DNA of 64,000 nt. Origin: CAVUEG01 sp963740525 (GTDB lineage: Bacteria > Actinomycetota > Actinomycetes > Propionibacteriales > Nocardioidaceae). The notes beneath the pieces are model-generated. The model had not been told where the DNA came from. It was given only the letters and a program-made list of their open reading frames with translations, and searched no databases. Numbering within the stretch: position 1 is the first letter of the stretch; the number at the start of each line of letters is the position of its first letter. The stretch lies in assembly GCA_963740525.1 (NCBI GenBank), contig CAVUEG010000001.1, forward strand, positions 211,120 through 275,119. The letters are read 5' to 3'. The position numbers and the translations under genes are program-made. Positions 32,647 to 41,909 of the stretch are shown one piece after another.

Positions 32647-32711
32647 AGCCCTATCCAAGCACCGCCCCGAGTCACTAGCGTTGGGCTACTTGCCCGCGAA
32701 GGAGGTCGACG

Positions 32712-33143
32712 ATGCGAATCAGTGAGATCTTGAACGCCAAGCCGAGCCATGACGTGATCACGGTGGCCCCCGGTGCCACCGTGCGGGAGCTTCTCGCTCT
32801 CCTGGCCGACCACAACGTGGGTGCGCTCATCGTGAGCTCGGACGGCGCCGCCGTCGAGGGCATCGTCAGCGAGCGCGACGTCGTTCGCCAGCTCCACTCC
32901 GACCCGGGCGTGCTCGAGGCCCCGGTCTCCCAGATCATGACCGCCGACGTGCACACCTGCTCCCGGTCCAACTCCGTGAACGACCTCATGCAGGTGATGA
33001 CCGAGCGCCGGATCCGCCACGTCCCCGTCGTCGAGGAGGGCCGGCTCACCGGGATCATCAGCATCGGTGACGTCGTGAAGAGCAGGATGAGCGAGCTGGA
33101 GTTCGAGCGGGACCAGCTCGACTCCTACGTGCACCAGACCTGA
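32712..33143 (+). CDS. protein with two CBS domains
   Basis: A 143-residue protein made of a CBS pair (Bateman module), which binds adenosyl ligands such as AMP, ATP or SAM. CBS1 covers about residues 10-60 (VITVAPGATVRELLALLADH and IVSERDVVRQL) and CBS2 about 75-130 (VMTERRIRHVPVVEEGRLTG). No enzymatic domain is attached. A strong AAGGAGG ribosome binding site precedes ATG 32712. The next gene starts 2 bp after its stop, so the two are probably cotranscribed. Confidence 0.9.
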   Translation: MRISEILNAKPSHDVITVAPGATVRELLALLADHNVGALIVSSDGAAVEGIVSERDVVRQLHSDPGVLEAPVSQIMTADVHTCSRSNSVNDLMQVMTERRIRHVPVVEEGRLTGIISIGDVVKSRMSELEFERDQLDSYVHQT

Positions 33144-33145
33144 CG

Positions 33146-34146
33146 GTGCGCCTGCTCGTTCTCGGTGGCACCGGCTTCGTCGGGCGCACGGTGGTGACCG
33201 AGGCCGTCGACCGCGGATGGTCCGTGACGACGTTCAACCGCGGTCACGGACCCTGGTCGCACCCGGCGGTCGCGCAGCTCCACGGTGACCGGACCCGACC
33301 CACGACCTCGAGCCGCTCCGTGAGGGCAGCTGGGACTTCGTGGTCGACACCTGGGCGGACGCGCCCCGGGTCGTGCGGGACAGCGCCCGAGCTCTGGCCG
33401 GTCGGGTCGGGCGCTTCGGCTACATCTCCAGCCGCGCGGTGTACTCGCCACCCACGGGCCTGGGGATGGACGAGTCGTGGCCGACCGTAGACGCATCGGC
33501 AGACGCGGACGAGGCGTCGTACGCGGAGAACAAGCGCGGCGGTGAGCTCGCCGCGCTGGACGCTTTCGGCGACCGGGCACTCCTGGCCAGGGCCGGGGTG
33601 ATCCTGGGTCCGTACGACGACATCGGGGTGCTGACGCACTGGCTCCGCCGTGCCGAGCGAGGTGGGGAGGTGCTCGCGCCCGGACCCCAGGACAAGCCCT
33701 TCCGCTTCGTCGACGTACGCGACCTGGCCCGGTGGCTGCTGGACGGGCTCGAGAACGGGCTGGCGGGTCCCTACAACCTGGTCAACACGGAGGGGCACAC
33801 CACCTTCGGTTCGTTTCTCGAGGCGTGCGTGGACGTGACCGGGAGCGACGCGGAGCTGGTGTGGGTGCCGCCTCGCGTCGTCGATGAGTTCGGCCTCGAA
33901 CGGTTCACGGAGCTGCCCGGCTGGCTGCCCCCGGGGCCGCCCATGGACGGCCTCGTGCACACCGACGTCTCCCGCGCCGTGGCCACCGGCCTGCGCTGCC
34001 GGCCGATGCACGCGACGGTCGCGGACACCTGGGCGTGGCTGCGCGTGGTCGGTGACCCGCCGACCAAGGCCGGCGTCCCTGCGTTCGGGCTCGACCCCGC
34101 CACGGAGCAGGCCGTGATCGAGGCCCACCGTGGCGGCCTCGGCTGA
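33146..34146 (+). CDS. NAD-dependent epimerase/reductase (frameshifted in this sequence)
   Basis: An extended SDR-like protein, 333 residues when repaired. The GTG start opens RLLVLGGTGFVGRTVVTEAV with the Rossmann GGTGFVGR motif. After one missing base near 33297-33303 (a C in the run of DRTRPHDLEPL) the frame continues DFVVDTWADAPRVVRDSARA. It then gives GRFGYISSRAVYSPP, YAENKRGGELAAL (the Y-x3-K pair) and AGVILGPYDDIG. It resembles NAD-dependent epimerases related to reductases of RNA-binding CSP41 type; the substrate is unknown. It follows the CBS gene by 2 bp. The indel is in a C run and is probably a sequence error. Confidence 0.8.
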
Positions 34147-34226
34147 TCCGGGGTCGACCCCACCCCCGCGATCCGCCTGCCCCGGCGCCCGGTTGCGGGC
34201 ACGCAGGCGTGTGGCAGGCTTGCCGC

Positions 34227-34598
34227 ATGACTGAGAAGCCCGAGATCGACTTCCCCGACACGCCTCCCCCGACCGACCTCGAGGTCACCGACCTCACCGA
34301 GGGCGACGGCGCAGAGGCCGAGGCCGGCAAGACCGTCAGCGTCCACTACGTCGGGGTGGCGCACTCCACCGGCGAGGAGTTCGACGCGTCCTACAACCGC
34401 GGGGACCCGCTCCAGTTCCGCCTCGGTGCCGGCCAGGTCATCGCGGGCTGGGACCAGGGCGTGCAGGGCATGAAGATCGGCGGCCGTCGCCGCCTCGTCA
34501 TCCCCCCGCACCTGGGTTACGGCGACCGCGGCGCTGGTGGCGTGATCAAGCCCGGCGAGACCCTGATCTTCGTGGTGGACCTGCTCGACGTCCGCTGA
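34227..34598 (+). CDS. FKBP-type peptidyl-prolyl cis-trans isomerase
   Basis: A 123-residue cytoplasmic FKBP. The fold is complete: KTVSVHYVGVAHSTGEEFDA, the hydrophobic binding pocket in FRLGAGQVIAGWDQGVQGMK (residues about 72-91) and GGRRRLVIPPHLGYGDRG, then LIFVVDLLDV. There is no signal peptide. ATG 34227 is preceded by CAGGCT at 6 nt. A strong inverted-repeat terminator begins at its stop codon. Confidence 0.93.
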   Translation: MTEKPEIDFPDTPPPTDLEVTDLTEGDGAEAEAGKTVSVHYVGVAHSTGEEFDASYNRGDPLQFRLGAGQVIAGWDQGVQGMKIGGRRRLVIPPHLGYGDRGAGGVIKPGETLIFVVDLLDVR

Positions 34599-34619
34599 CA
34601 GGCCGTCCGGACGGCCTGT
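34598..34619. terminator. perfect inverted-repeat terminator after the FKBP gene
   Basis: ACAGGCCGTC and GACGGCCTGT form a 10-bp perfect stem around the two bases CG. It is placed between convergent FKBP and S4-domain genes and could act in both directions. Confidence 0.75.
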
Positions 34620-34625
34620 CGAGTC

Positions 34626-34871
34626 TCACCAGGGCAGGTCGTCCGCCGACGCCTCGTCGGACACCCTCGCCGACAGCGCGCCGAGGGTGACCACGTCGCC
34701 ATGGACGAGCTGGCGTCCGCGCCGGGTGTCGACCTCGCCGTTGACCGTGACCAGCCCCTGGGTGACGACCTGCTTGGCGTCCGCGCCGTTCTCGATCAGG
34801 TTGGCCAGCTTGAGGAACTGACCCAGGCGGATCGACTGCTCGCGGATCGGTACGTCCATCGGCTCGCTCAT
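34626..34871 (-). CDS. S4-domain RNA-binding protein (YbcJ/YaaA-like)
   Basis: An 81-residue protein covering a single S4-type RNA-binding fold: IRLGQFLKLANLIENGADAK followed by VTQGLVTVNGEVDTRRGRQL and VHGDVVTLG. Such small S4 proteins bind structured RNA and often associate with ribosomes. There is no catalytic domain, so a pseudouridine synthase role is excluded. It is convergent with the FKBP gene. Confidence 0.85.
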   Translation of the reverse strand: MSEPMDVPIREQSIRLGQFLKLANLIENGADAKQVVTQGLVTVNGEVDTRRGRQLVHGDVVTLGALSARVSDEASADDLPW

Positions 34872-34898
34872 GCGGTGATTCTCCCCCAGCGCACAGGG

Positions 34899-36170
34899 CT
34901 ACCCCACCAGCAGGCTGATGGTGTGGATCAGCACGCCCACGAGTCCGCCGACCACCGTGCCGTTGATCCGGATGAACTGCAGGTCACGGCCCACGTGCAG
35001 CTCGATCTTGCGGGCGGCCTCCTTGCCGTCCCAGCGCTCGATCGTGCTGGTGATCACGGTGGTCAGCTCGGCGCCGTACCGCTCCACGACGAAGACGGCG
35101 AGGTCGCTGGCCATCCGGTCGTAGTGCTCCCGTCTCGCGTCGTCGGTGCTCAGACGCCCACCGAAGGCGACCAGCTCCTGCTGGGCACGGGCCCGGACCG
35201 GTCCGTCAGGGTCCTGGAGCGCCTGGAGCAGGGCGCGGCGGAAGGCGTCCCACAGGGACATTCCCGTCGTGATGATCTGCGGGTGGTCCAGGACGCGTTC
35301 CTTGAAGCGCTCGGCGCGCTCCTGGGTCGCCGGGTCCGTGCACAGGTCACGCGCCAGCTGGGCGAGCAGGCTGTCGAGCGCCTCCCGGGCGCTGTGGTGC
35401 GGGTCCGCCTTGATGTCGGCGACCCAGCGCACCGCCTCGAGGTGGATCCTGGCGGTGACGGCCTCGTTGAGGCGCGGGGGTGACCACCAGGGGGCGCGCT
35501 CCCCGACCACGTCGGTGAACGTCTCCGCGTTCTGTGTCAGCCAGCGGTGACCCTCCTCCAGGATCAGGTCGACGACGCCGTGGTGGGCGTCGTCGCGGAC
35601 GATCTCCTCGAGCAGGCTCCCGGCGACCGGAGCGATCGGCTCCTCGACGAGCCGCGGGATCAACGCCTCCTCGACCAGGACCCGTACGTCCTCGTCGCGC
35701 AGCCGCTCCAAGCCCGTGCGGATCAGGCTTGCCACCTCGTCGACGACCTTGCGCGCGTTCGCGGGCTCCGAGACCCACACGCCCAGGCGCAGGGTCGGGT
35801 TCGCGGCCGCCACCCGCTCGCGGATGACCGGCTCCTGGAGGAAGTTGTCGGCCATGAACTCCTCGAGACTCCGGCCGAGCATCTCCTTGCGCTGCGGGAT
35901 CAGCGCCGTGTGCGGCACCGGTATCCCCAGGGGGTGCTTGAAGAGCGCCGTCACCGCGAACCAGTCCGCGATCGCGCCGACCATCGACGCCTCGGCACCG
36001 GCGTTGACGAAGCCGAGGAAGCCGTCGGTCCCCCGGGTTAGGAGGTAGACGACAGCGGCGAACAGCAGCAGTGACACCGCGAGGGCGCGCATCCTGCGCA
36101 GCCCGCGCCGGCGTACCTGGTCGGCGTCGGTGCCCGTGTCGGCCCGGGAGGTGATCATCGCGGTGCTCAT
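34899..36170 (-). CDS. DUF445 family membrane protein
   Basis: A 423-residue protein with one N-terminal helix (MRALAVSLLLFAAVVYLL, about residues 27-44) and a C-terminal helix (VGGLVGVLIHTISLLVG) flanking a long helical domain. The signatures GAIADWFAVTALFKHPLGIP, TALIPQRKEMLGRSLEEF and IRINGTVVGGLVG define DUF445. The function is unestablished; such proteins lie at the envelope. ATG 36170 is favoured over upstream GTG codons because it begins the usual short cytoplasmic tail. Confidence 0.88.
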   Translation of the reverse strand: MSTAMITSRADTGTDADQVRRRGLRRMRALAVSLLLFAAVVYLLTRGTDGFLGFVNAGAEASMVGAIADWFAVTALFKHPLGIPVPHTALIPQRKEMLGRSLEEFMADNFLQEPVIRERVAAANPTLRLGVWVSEPANARKVVDEVASLIRTGLERLRDEDVRVLVEEALIPRLVEEPIAPVAGSLLEEIVRDDAHHGVVDLILEEGHRWLTQNAETFTDVVGERAPWWSPPRLNEAVTARIHLEAVRWVADIKADPHHSAREALDSLLAQLARDLCTDPATQERAERFKERVLDHPQIITTGMSLWDAFRRALLQALQDPDGPVRARAQQELVAFGGRLSTDDARREHYDRMASDLAVFVVERYGAELTTVITSTIERWDGKEAARKIELHVGRDLQFIRINGTVVGGLVGVLIHTISLLVG

Positions 36171-36227
36171 GGTGCCCCGATTGTGCCCGACCGGCCCTGA
36201 GCGTGGGGTGGGCCGCACCCACCGGAC

Positions 36228-37733
36228 TCAGCAGTGCGGAGAGCCGGGCGTGCGCCAGCGCCCGTCGCCGTTGCGCAGGTAGACCACCCGTCCGCAGACC
36301 TCCGCGACCGGCATGTACGCCGTCCTCAGCACGCCGCGGACCTCGCTGGTGAGGCGTCGGTAGGTCCCCTGGTCACGGAGTACCACCCACGTCGGCGGCG
36401 TCCTCCCCCGCAGGGTCGAGTCGAGCACGTGCATCTCGTGGTCGAGGGTCGCTGCCGGCAGGGCCCAGAGGTAGGGGTAGGGGGCGGCCAGCCCGGACGC
36501 CCGCACGATGTCGGCGCTGCCGAAGAGACTGACGATGGAGTCGCCCGGTCGCGCCGACCGCGCCACGGCGAGCCCGACCGTCTGGCCCGGGGACCGGACC
36601 GGACCGACCGCCGACACCACCACCGAGACGACACCGATGGCGACGACTGCGGCCGTGACTCGCTGGGCTATCCGGTACTCCGCGATCGCCAGCATGCCCG
36701 CAGCGAGCGACATCGGGACCGCCAGCTCGACCAGGTAGTGACTCCAGTAGCCGCCCCCGGCCAGGATCGACGCCGTCGAGAAGGCCAGCAGGATGATCAG
36801 CGCCACGGGCACCGGCCCGCGCAGCCGACGCCGACGTACCGCACGGACCAGCAGCCAGACCAGCACCGGAGTGCCGCTGACGGCCAGGCGCAGGAGAAGC
36901 ATGCCGAACCGGCCGATGGTCGACGCCCGGGACTCTGCGAGGAGCGAGCGCGCGGCCTGGAGCCGGAACGGGTACATCGCGTAGAACACTCCCCCCGGGC
37001 TGGTGCCGTGCCAGAGGGCCCAGGCGGCCACCAACCCCACGGCCGCAACCGCGCCGAGGAGCCCGGAGACGAGCCGCCGACGAAGGGCCGCACGGTCGCC
37101 CCGTCCGTGCCTGGAGGCGAGCACCCAGACGGCCACGGCGAACACCAGCACCTCTGCCATGTTCTGCTTGATCAGCAGGGCCGTCGCCCCGCAGGCGCCG
37201 GCACCCATCGCCGCCCAGCAGACGACGCCCGGTCTCCGCGCCAACGAACGCAGCGCGAGGGCCACTCCCCAGGCGGTCGCAGGGGCGGCGAGCAGCTCGC
37301 CGTTGACCTCGAAGGACCCCATGAGCGTCGAGGACAGCAACCCGGCCGCCACGACAGCAGACCAGACACCCGCGCGGGCTCCACCGACCATGCGGCCGGA
37401 CACCCACACTCCGGCGATGGCGAGCACGACCGCCACGCAGCCGAGCAGTCGCAAGGCGACCAGCCCACCGAGCCGGTCCGCCAGGCGGAACAGCGTGATG
37501 AGCACTGGCGGCCGGTCCACCCAGTAGCTGCCGTACAGGCTCGCCCCCGGCCTCCACTGCTGCCCCACGAGCAGGAACCCGGCCTCGTCGGGCCCGGCGG
37601 GTCGCGTCAGGAGGGGGAGCCGGAGGGCGACCGCGGCCCCTGCGGCGATCGCGACCACCCATGCGTCCTGCAGATGCCGCCAGCTGGCCGGTCGGGGCGG
37701 CGAGCCCGTCGCCGTCGCCAAGGCGTACGTCAC
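36228..37733 (-). CDS. GT-C type membrane glycosyltransferase (PMT/ArnT-like)
   Basis: A 501-residue polytopic protein with about 11-12 helices. The first external loop carries the acidic pair in RPAGPDEAGFLLVG, and the following SYWVDRPPVLITLF segment is typical of the ArnT/PMT (GT39/GT83) superfamily using polyprenyl-phosphate sugars. The C-terminal 120 residues are soluble (PGDSIVSLFGSADIVRASGL) and would lie outside the membrane. The transferred sugar and acceptor are unknown. It is monocistronic. Confidence 0.78.
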   Translation of the reverse strand: MTYALATATGSPPRPASWRHLQDAWVVAIAAGAAVALRLPLLTRPAGPDEAGFLLVGQQWRPGASLYGSYWVDRPPVLITLFRLADRLGGLVALRLLGCVAVVLAIAGVWVSGRMVGGARAGVWSAVVAAGLLSSTLMGSFEVNGELLAAPATAWGVALALRSLARRPGVVCWAAMGAGACGATALLIKQNMAEVLVFAVAVWVLASRHGRGDRAALRRRLVSGLLGAVAAVGLVAAWALWHGTSPGGVFYAMYPFRLQAARSLLAESRASTIGRFGMLLLRLAVSGTPVLVWLLVRAVRRRRLRGPVPVALIILLAFSTASILAGGGYWSHYLVELAVPMSLAAGMLAIAEYRIAQRVTAAVVAIGVVSVVVSAVGPVRSPGQTVGLAVARSARPGDSIVSLFGSADIVRASGLAAPYPYLWALPAATLDHEMHVLDSTLRGRTPPTWVVLRDQGTYRRLTSEVRGVLRTAYMPVAEVCGRVVYLRNGDGRWRTPGSPHC

Positions 37734-37821
37734 GGCGTACTCCGCGGAGTCGAGACACCACTCACGAACCGATCATGCACCCGGTCACCTGACCAGAACC
37801 TGACCGTTCTCCGGCCCGGCC

Positions 37822-39000
37822 TCAGCCAGCCGGGCGGTGCTCCCGACGGGCAGCCGGGACCAGCAGGGTGGCGGGCACCAGAACGACCGCGACGACCAGT
37901 AGGGCCGGGAGCACGCCGTACCGGTCTCCGAGCGTTCCGAGCAACGGTGGCCCGGCGAGGAACGCGAGGTAGCCGATGGTGGCCACCACGCTGACCCTCG
38001 CCGGGGCGCCGATCGGGTCGTCTGCGGCCGCGCTCATGCCGACCGGGAAGCCGAGGCTGGCGCCCAGGCCCCAGGCCAGGATCCCGACCACGACCCAGGC
38101 CGGGTGATGGCCCAGGACCACCAGCATGACCCCCGCCACGGCGAGGGCCATCGTGGACCAGAGCACCGCCGTCCGGCCGAACCGGTCGAGCAGCGGGGTA
38201 CCGAGCACCCGGCCGGTGGTCATCGCCGCCACGAACGCCGCGAACCCCAGGGAGCCGGCCCAGCGCGGCACGTCGTACCCGTCCACCAGCGCCACCGCCA
38301 GCCAGTCGTTGGCCACGCCCTCGGTCAGCGCGAGCGTGAGCACCATCAGTCCGATCGCCACCGTGCGCGGCTCGGTCCAGGCGCTGCGCCGCTGGTGACG
38401 GGGGTCGGGCCGGCGAGGACCCGAGGACGAAGGGACCGCGGCGAAGGCACGGACCGCGGCTGCCGGCACCAGCGCCGCCAGCAGCGCCACGGCGCCCACG
38501 TGCAGCTCGATCGGGACCTCGAGGGCAGATCCGGCCGCGCCCAGTCCGGCCGCGGCGACGGTTCCGACGGAGAAGGCGGCATGGAACCGCGGCATGATCG
38601 ACCGGTCCAGGCGCCTCTCGACCTCGGCTCCCTCGACGTTCATCGCGACGTCCCAGACCCCGGTGCCCACGCCGTAGCAGAAGAGCCCGACCGCGCAGAG
38701 CCCCACCGAGCCCACCGCGTCGACTCCGACGGAGGCGACGACGAGTCCTGCGGCCGCCACCACCGACGCCACGACCACCGTGCGGGCCGGACCCCAACGG
38801 CCGACGGCCCGCCCGGCACTCGGCAGCCCCAGCACGGCTCCCAACGAGAGAGCCAGCAGGAGACGCCCCAGCTCCCCGGGTGTCAGGTCCAGCAGGTGCC
38901 GCACGTCGGGCATCCGCGACATCCATGTGGCGAAGGCGAATCCGTTCAGCGCGAAGACGGCCGCGACCGCCCGGCGGGCGCTGCGGAGGTCCGGGTCCAT
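37822..39000 (-). CDS. major facilitator superfamily transporter
   Basis: A 392-residue MFS permease with about 12 hydrophobic helices. The start RRAVAAVFALNGFAFATWMS and the loop RMPDVRHLLDLTPGELGRLL followed by GAVLGLPSAGRAVGRWG (motif A region between helices 2 and 3) resemble the YbjJ-like MFS group. VEGAEVERRLDRSIMPRFHA lies in the helix 4-5 region. The substrate is not predictable. It diverges from the cytidylyltransferase gene with 42 bp between starts. Confidence 0.85.
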   Translation of the reverse strand: MDPDLRSARRAVAAVFALNGFAFATWMSRMPDVRHLLDLTPGELGRLLLALSLGAVLGLPSAGRAVGRWGPARTVVVASVVAAAGLVVASVGVDAVGSVGLCAVGLFCYGVGTGVWDVAMNVEGAEVERRLDRSIMPRFHAAFSVGTVAAAGLGAAGSALEVPIELHVGAVALLAALVPAAAVRAFAAVPSSSGPRRPDPRHQRRSAWTEPRTVAIGLMVLTLALTEGVANDWLAVALVDGYDVPRWAGSLGFAAFVAAMTTGRVLGTPLLDRFGRTAVLWSTMALAVAGVMLVVLGHHPAWVVVGILAWGLGASLGFPVGMSAAADDPIGAPARVSVVATIGYLAFLAGPPLLGTLGDRYGVLPALLVVAVVLVPATLLVPAARREHRPAG

Positions 39001-39042
39001 CCCCCCAGCCTCGCAAACCACGACTTCTGGCAGGATGACGGG

Positions 39043-39438
39043 ATGTCCAAGACCGTCATCACCTTCGGCACCTTCGACGTCTTCCACGTCGGCCACCTGC
39101 GCGTGATCAAGCGCGCCGCAGCGCTCGGCGACCGGCTGATCGTCGGCGTCTCGGCTGACGCGCTGAACGAACGGAAGAAGGGCCGGTCCCCGGTGTTCTC
39201 CGAGGGCGAACGCATGGAGATCGTCAGCGAGCTCAAGGACGTCGACGGTGTCTTCCTCGAGGAGAGCCTGGAGCTCAAACGTGACTACATCCTCGAGCAC
39301 GCGGCCGACGTACTGGTGATGGGTGACGACTGGGCAGGCAAGTTCGACGAGTTCGAGGACATCTGTGAGGTCGTCTACCTGCCGCGGACACCGTCGATCT
39401 CGACGACCGCCCTGATCGAGCGGATCTCCGGCTCCTAG
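39043..39438 (+). CDS. glycerol-3-phosphate cytidylyltransferase-like nucleotidyltransferase
   Basis: A 131-residue cytidylyltransferase-like protein. GTFDVFHVGHLRVIKRAAAL carries the H-x-G-H nucleotide-binding motif near residues 15-18, and YLPRTPSISTTALIERI holds the RTPSISTT loop that binds CTP in TagD-type enzymes. It would form CDP-glycerol or a related activated alcohol. The CAGGAT box lies 6 nt before ATG 39043. It overlaps the convergent kinase gene by 4 bp. Confidence 0.85.
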   Translation: MSKTVITFGTFDVFHVGHLRVIKRAAALGDRLIVGVSADALNERKKGRSPVFSEGERMEIVSELKDVDGVFLEESLELKRDYILEHAADVLVMGDDWAGKFDEFEDICEVVYLPRTPSISTTALIERISGS

Positions 39439-41207
39439 GCAGCGCGGGGCAGACGCACGGTGAACACGCTGCCCTTGCCCAGCTCGGACTCCACCTGGAT
39501 CGACCCGCCGTGGCGGTCCACGATCCGCTTCACGATGCTGAGCCCCAGGCCCGTGCCTGGGAGCGCCAGCGCGGAGACGTTGCGGCTGCGGAAGAACTCG
39601 GTGAAGAGCTCCGCCTGGTCGGACTCGGAGATGCCCAGCCCGGTGTCGCGACAGCTGAACCACACCTCGTTGCCGTCGACCCCGTAGTCGATCTCGACCA
39701 GGCCGCCGGGCGGCGTGTACTTGACCGCGTTGCCGACGATGTTCGTGACCACGCGGTCGATCTCGACGGTCTCACCGGATGCCACGGGGCTCGCGTCCCG
39801 GTCGCGAAGCACCATCTCGAGATCGTTGAGCTCGGCGTGGACGGAATGGAGCTCGACCGCCTCCCGCAACACCCCGGCGAGGTCGACGGGTACGGCGACC
39901 ACCGGACGGTTGGGGTCGTCGACGCGCCAGAGCAGGTTGAGGTCCTCGACCATCGAAGCCAGGCGGCGCGTGTTGCGCCCGATCGCGGCCAGTGAGCTGT
40001 TCGCCATCTGCGGGCTGTCAGGACTCTCCAGCATCTCCAGGTGGCCGGTGATGGCGGTGAGCGGGTTCTTCAGCTCGTGCGACACGGTCGAGACCAGCCG
40101 GCCCTTGTAGTCGCCGAGCTGGCGAAGCTCGTTGATCACCATGGCCTCACGCTCGAACAGCCGCGCGTGCTGCGTCGTCCGGCCGAGGTCGCGACCGATC
40201 TCCAGTGCGGTCCGCACCTCGAGCTCGCTCCAGTGCGGGTCCTGCGCGGCCCGGCTGATGTGGACGTATCCGAAGCAGTCGGCGCCGGCCCCGATCGGCA
40301 CGAACAGGGTCGAGCTGGTGTCCTGGCTGGCGAGGTAGCCGAGGACCACGTCGACCTCGGCCTGCGACAGGACGTCGAGCGGCGCGGGGAGGTCGACGGC
40401 GATCCGCACCGCGTCCTGACGCGCCCAGCAGTCGTGGGCGAGCTTGTCGGCGATCACGGCGAGCTCTGCTGCGCTGGACTTGAGGTCGGGGTCCTCGGGG
40501 AGCGACCAGAATCCGCCCTGGGCCCCCGAGTCGGTGTCCCAGATCCGCAACCACAGCCGGCGACCCTCGAGGCCCTTCAGCAGCGGCGGCAGGCTGGCCT
40601 CCACGACATTGGCCAGGCTCAGCTCGGCCACCGCAGGGGTCATCACCGCACGCAGGGCCTCGCCCAGCCGGATCTGCTGGTTGAGCTGGCTGCGGTAGTC
40701 CGCTGCGACGATGGCGAGACCTGCCTGCACGGCGTACATCTCGAGCAGCTGCTGGATCTGGGCACTCGGCTTGACCAGGCCCGGGGGCATGTCGACCGAC
40801 AGCAACCCGACGAGCTCGCCACTGGGACCCTCGAGGGGTGCGTACAGGGCATCGAGGGGATGCCACGCGTCGGGGTGGTCGATCGGCTCGAAGTCGGGAA
40901 TGTGGGACTGGATCTCCCAGTCGTGGTAGCGCTCGTGTGGAACGAAGCGGAGGATGCCCCACTCGTCGCCCTCACCGAAGTCGCGCAGGAAGTCCTCCTT
41001 CCTCGCGGTCCGGCCGAGCAGACCCTCACGGACGTCGATGTCGCCCGAGACGGCGACCGTCTCGATCATCCCGTCGTCGCGGAGCAGGTTGATCGCACAG
41101 GTGCCGAAGCCCACGCCCTGCGTGATCCCGTCGGCGATCTCCTCGAGGAGGGACTCGAGGTCCTCGCGCGCGTGGAGGCGCCGCATGAAGGCGTGCAGGC
41201 GCTCCAT
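39435..41207 (-). CDS. sensor histidine kinase with GAF-type domains
   Basis: A 590-residue kinase without membrane helices. Two GAF-like sensor regions occupy about residues 1-170 and 190-370. The dimerisation segment VSTVSHELKNPLTAITGHLE has the phospho-accepting histidine near residue 378. The ATPase domain shows IVGNAVKYTPPGGLVEIDYG, RDTGLGISE and LPGTGLGLSIVKRIVDRHGG. No response regulator is adjacent, so it is an orphan; it could act on the lone receiver protein at 1.5 kb, but that is speculation. ATG 41207 follows GGGAGA. Confidence 0.88.
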   Translation of the reverse strand: MERLHAFMRRLHAREDLESLLEEIADGITQGVGFGTCAINLLRDDGMIETVAVSGDIDVREGLLGRTARKEDFLRDFGEGDEWGILRFVPHERYHDWEIQSHIPDFEPIDHPDAWHPLDALYAPLEGPSGELVGLLSVDMPPGLVKPSAQIQQLLEMYAVQAGLAIVAADYRSQLNQQIRLGEALRAVMTPAVAELSLANVVEASLPPLLKGLEGRRLWLRIWDTDSGAQGGFWSLPEDPDLKSSAAELAVIADKLAHDCWARQDAVRIAVDLPAPLDVLSQAEVDVVLGYLASQDTSSTLFVPIGAGADCFGYVHISRAAQDPHWSELEVRTALEIGRDLGRTTQHARLFEREAMVINELRQLGDYKGRLVSTVSHELKNPLTAITGHLEMLESPDSPQMANSSLAAIGRNTRRLASMVEDLNLLWRVDDPNRPVVAVPVDLAGVLREAVELHSVHAELNDLEMVLRDRDASPVASGETVEIDRVVTNIVGNAVKYTPPGGLVEIDYGVDGNEVWFSCRDTGLGISESDQAELFTEFFRSRNVSALALPGTGLGLSIVKRIVDRHGGSIQVESELGKGSVFTVRLPRAA

Positions 41208-41320
41208 GGTTGCGTTCTCCCACGCGGCATCACCGGTCACCCGTGCCACCCCTGTCCCCAGCCTCCCCCTCCGGAGGTCGATGTCAGTGTAGGAGTTGGC
41301 AAGCGCTTTCGGCGACGCTT

Positions 41321-41770
41321 TCAACTTTCGGTGCGTGTCCCGAGACGCTCGAGCGTTTCGGCGAGCTGCTGCACGGTGGGGTCGGCGATTCGGTTGAACG
41401 CCAGCTGTACGACGGGGTCGGTCAACCTCGCGAGGCCGTTGAGGGTCACCGTGGCGTCGTACTCCAGGCGCGCGCCGAGGCCTTCGGGAGTCAGCCGGAT
41501 GTCGTCGACGGAGGTGGCGGTGCGGTTCTTGCCGGTGAAGACGAGCCGGTCGGGCTCGTCGACGGTGAGCTCGTACTCGAGCTCGGTCTCGCGGCCGAGG
41601 AACTTCGACACGTTGCGCCAGGTGCTGCCGAGGCCGATCGCACCTGTGGACGTCCGAGTGCAGCTCACGGTGCCCGGGTCCCACTCCACGGCGTGCGAGA
41701 AGTCTCGGAGATAGGCCACCGCCACCTCTGGGGCGACGGCGACGATCTGGACCCGGTTCACGTGTGCCAT
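41321..41770 (-). CDS. SRPBCC family protein (polyketide cyclase/START-like)
   Basis: A 149-residue protein with the START/SRPBCC ligand-binding fold, recognised from the opening HVNRVQIVAVAPEVAVAYLR, the DFSHAVEWDPGTVSCTRTST segment and the closing long helix DPVVQLAFNRIADPTVQQLA. Such proteins bind hydrophobic ligands. Catalytic residues are not defined. It stands alone, followed by the sensor kinase 113 bp away. Confidence 0.8.
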   Translation of the reverse strand: MAHVNRVQIVAVAPEVAVAYLRDFSHAVEWDPGTVSCTRTSTGAIGLGSTWRNVSKFLGRETELEYELTVDEPDRLVFTGKNRTATSVDDIRLTPEGLGARLEYDATVTLNGLARLTDPVVQLAFNRIADPTVQQLAETLERLGTRTES

Positions 41771-41827
41771 GACCCATTCCTACCCCGGCGCGCCAACAAC
41801 ACACGCCACTTCAGCCTTGTTCACGGA

Positions 41828-41909
41828 CAAGATGCGCCGCTTCAGGGGTGTTTGGAGGGAAAGATGCGCCGCGTCAGGGGGGTTTGGAGGACAAGATGCG
41901 CCGCGTCAG
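41828..41909. repeat. intergenic tandem repeat, 31-32-bp unit, about 2.5 copies
   Basis: The core AAGATGCGCCGC starts at 41830, 41862 and 41893, each followed by (T/G)TCAG. Between copies the spacer reads GGGGTGTTTGGAGG or GGGGGGTTTGGAGG. The third copy runs into the stop codon of the GH25 gene. The period differs by one base between copies because of the G run. The unit may be a species-specific intergenic repeat. Confidence 0.8.
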
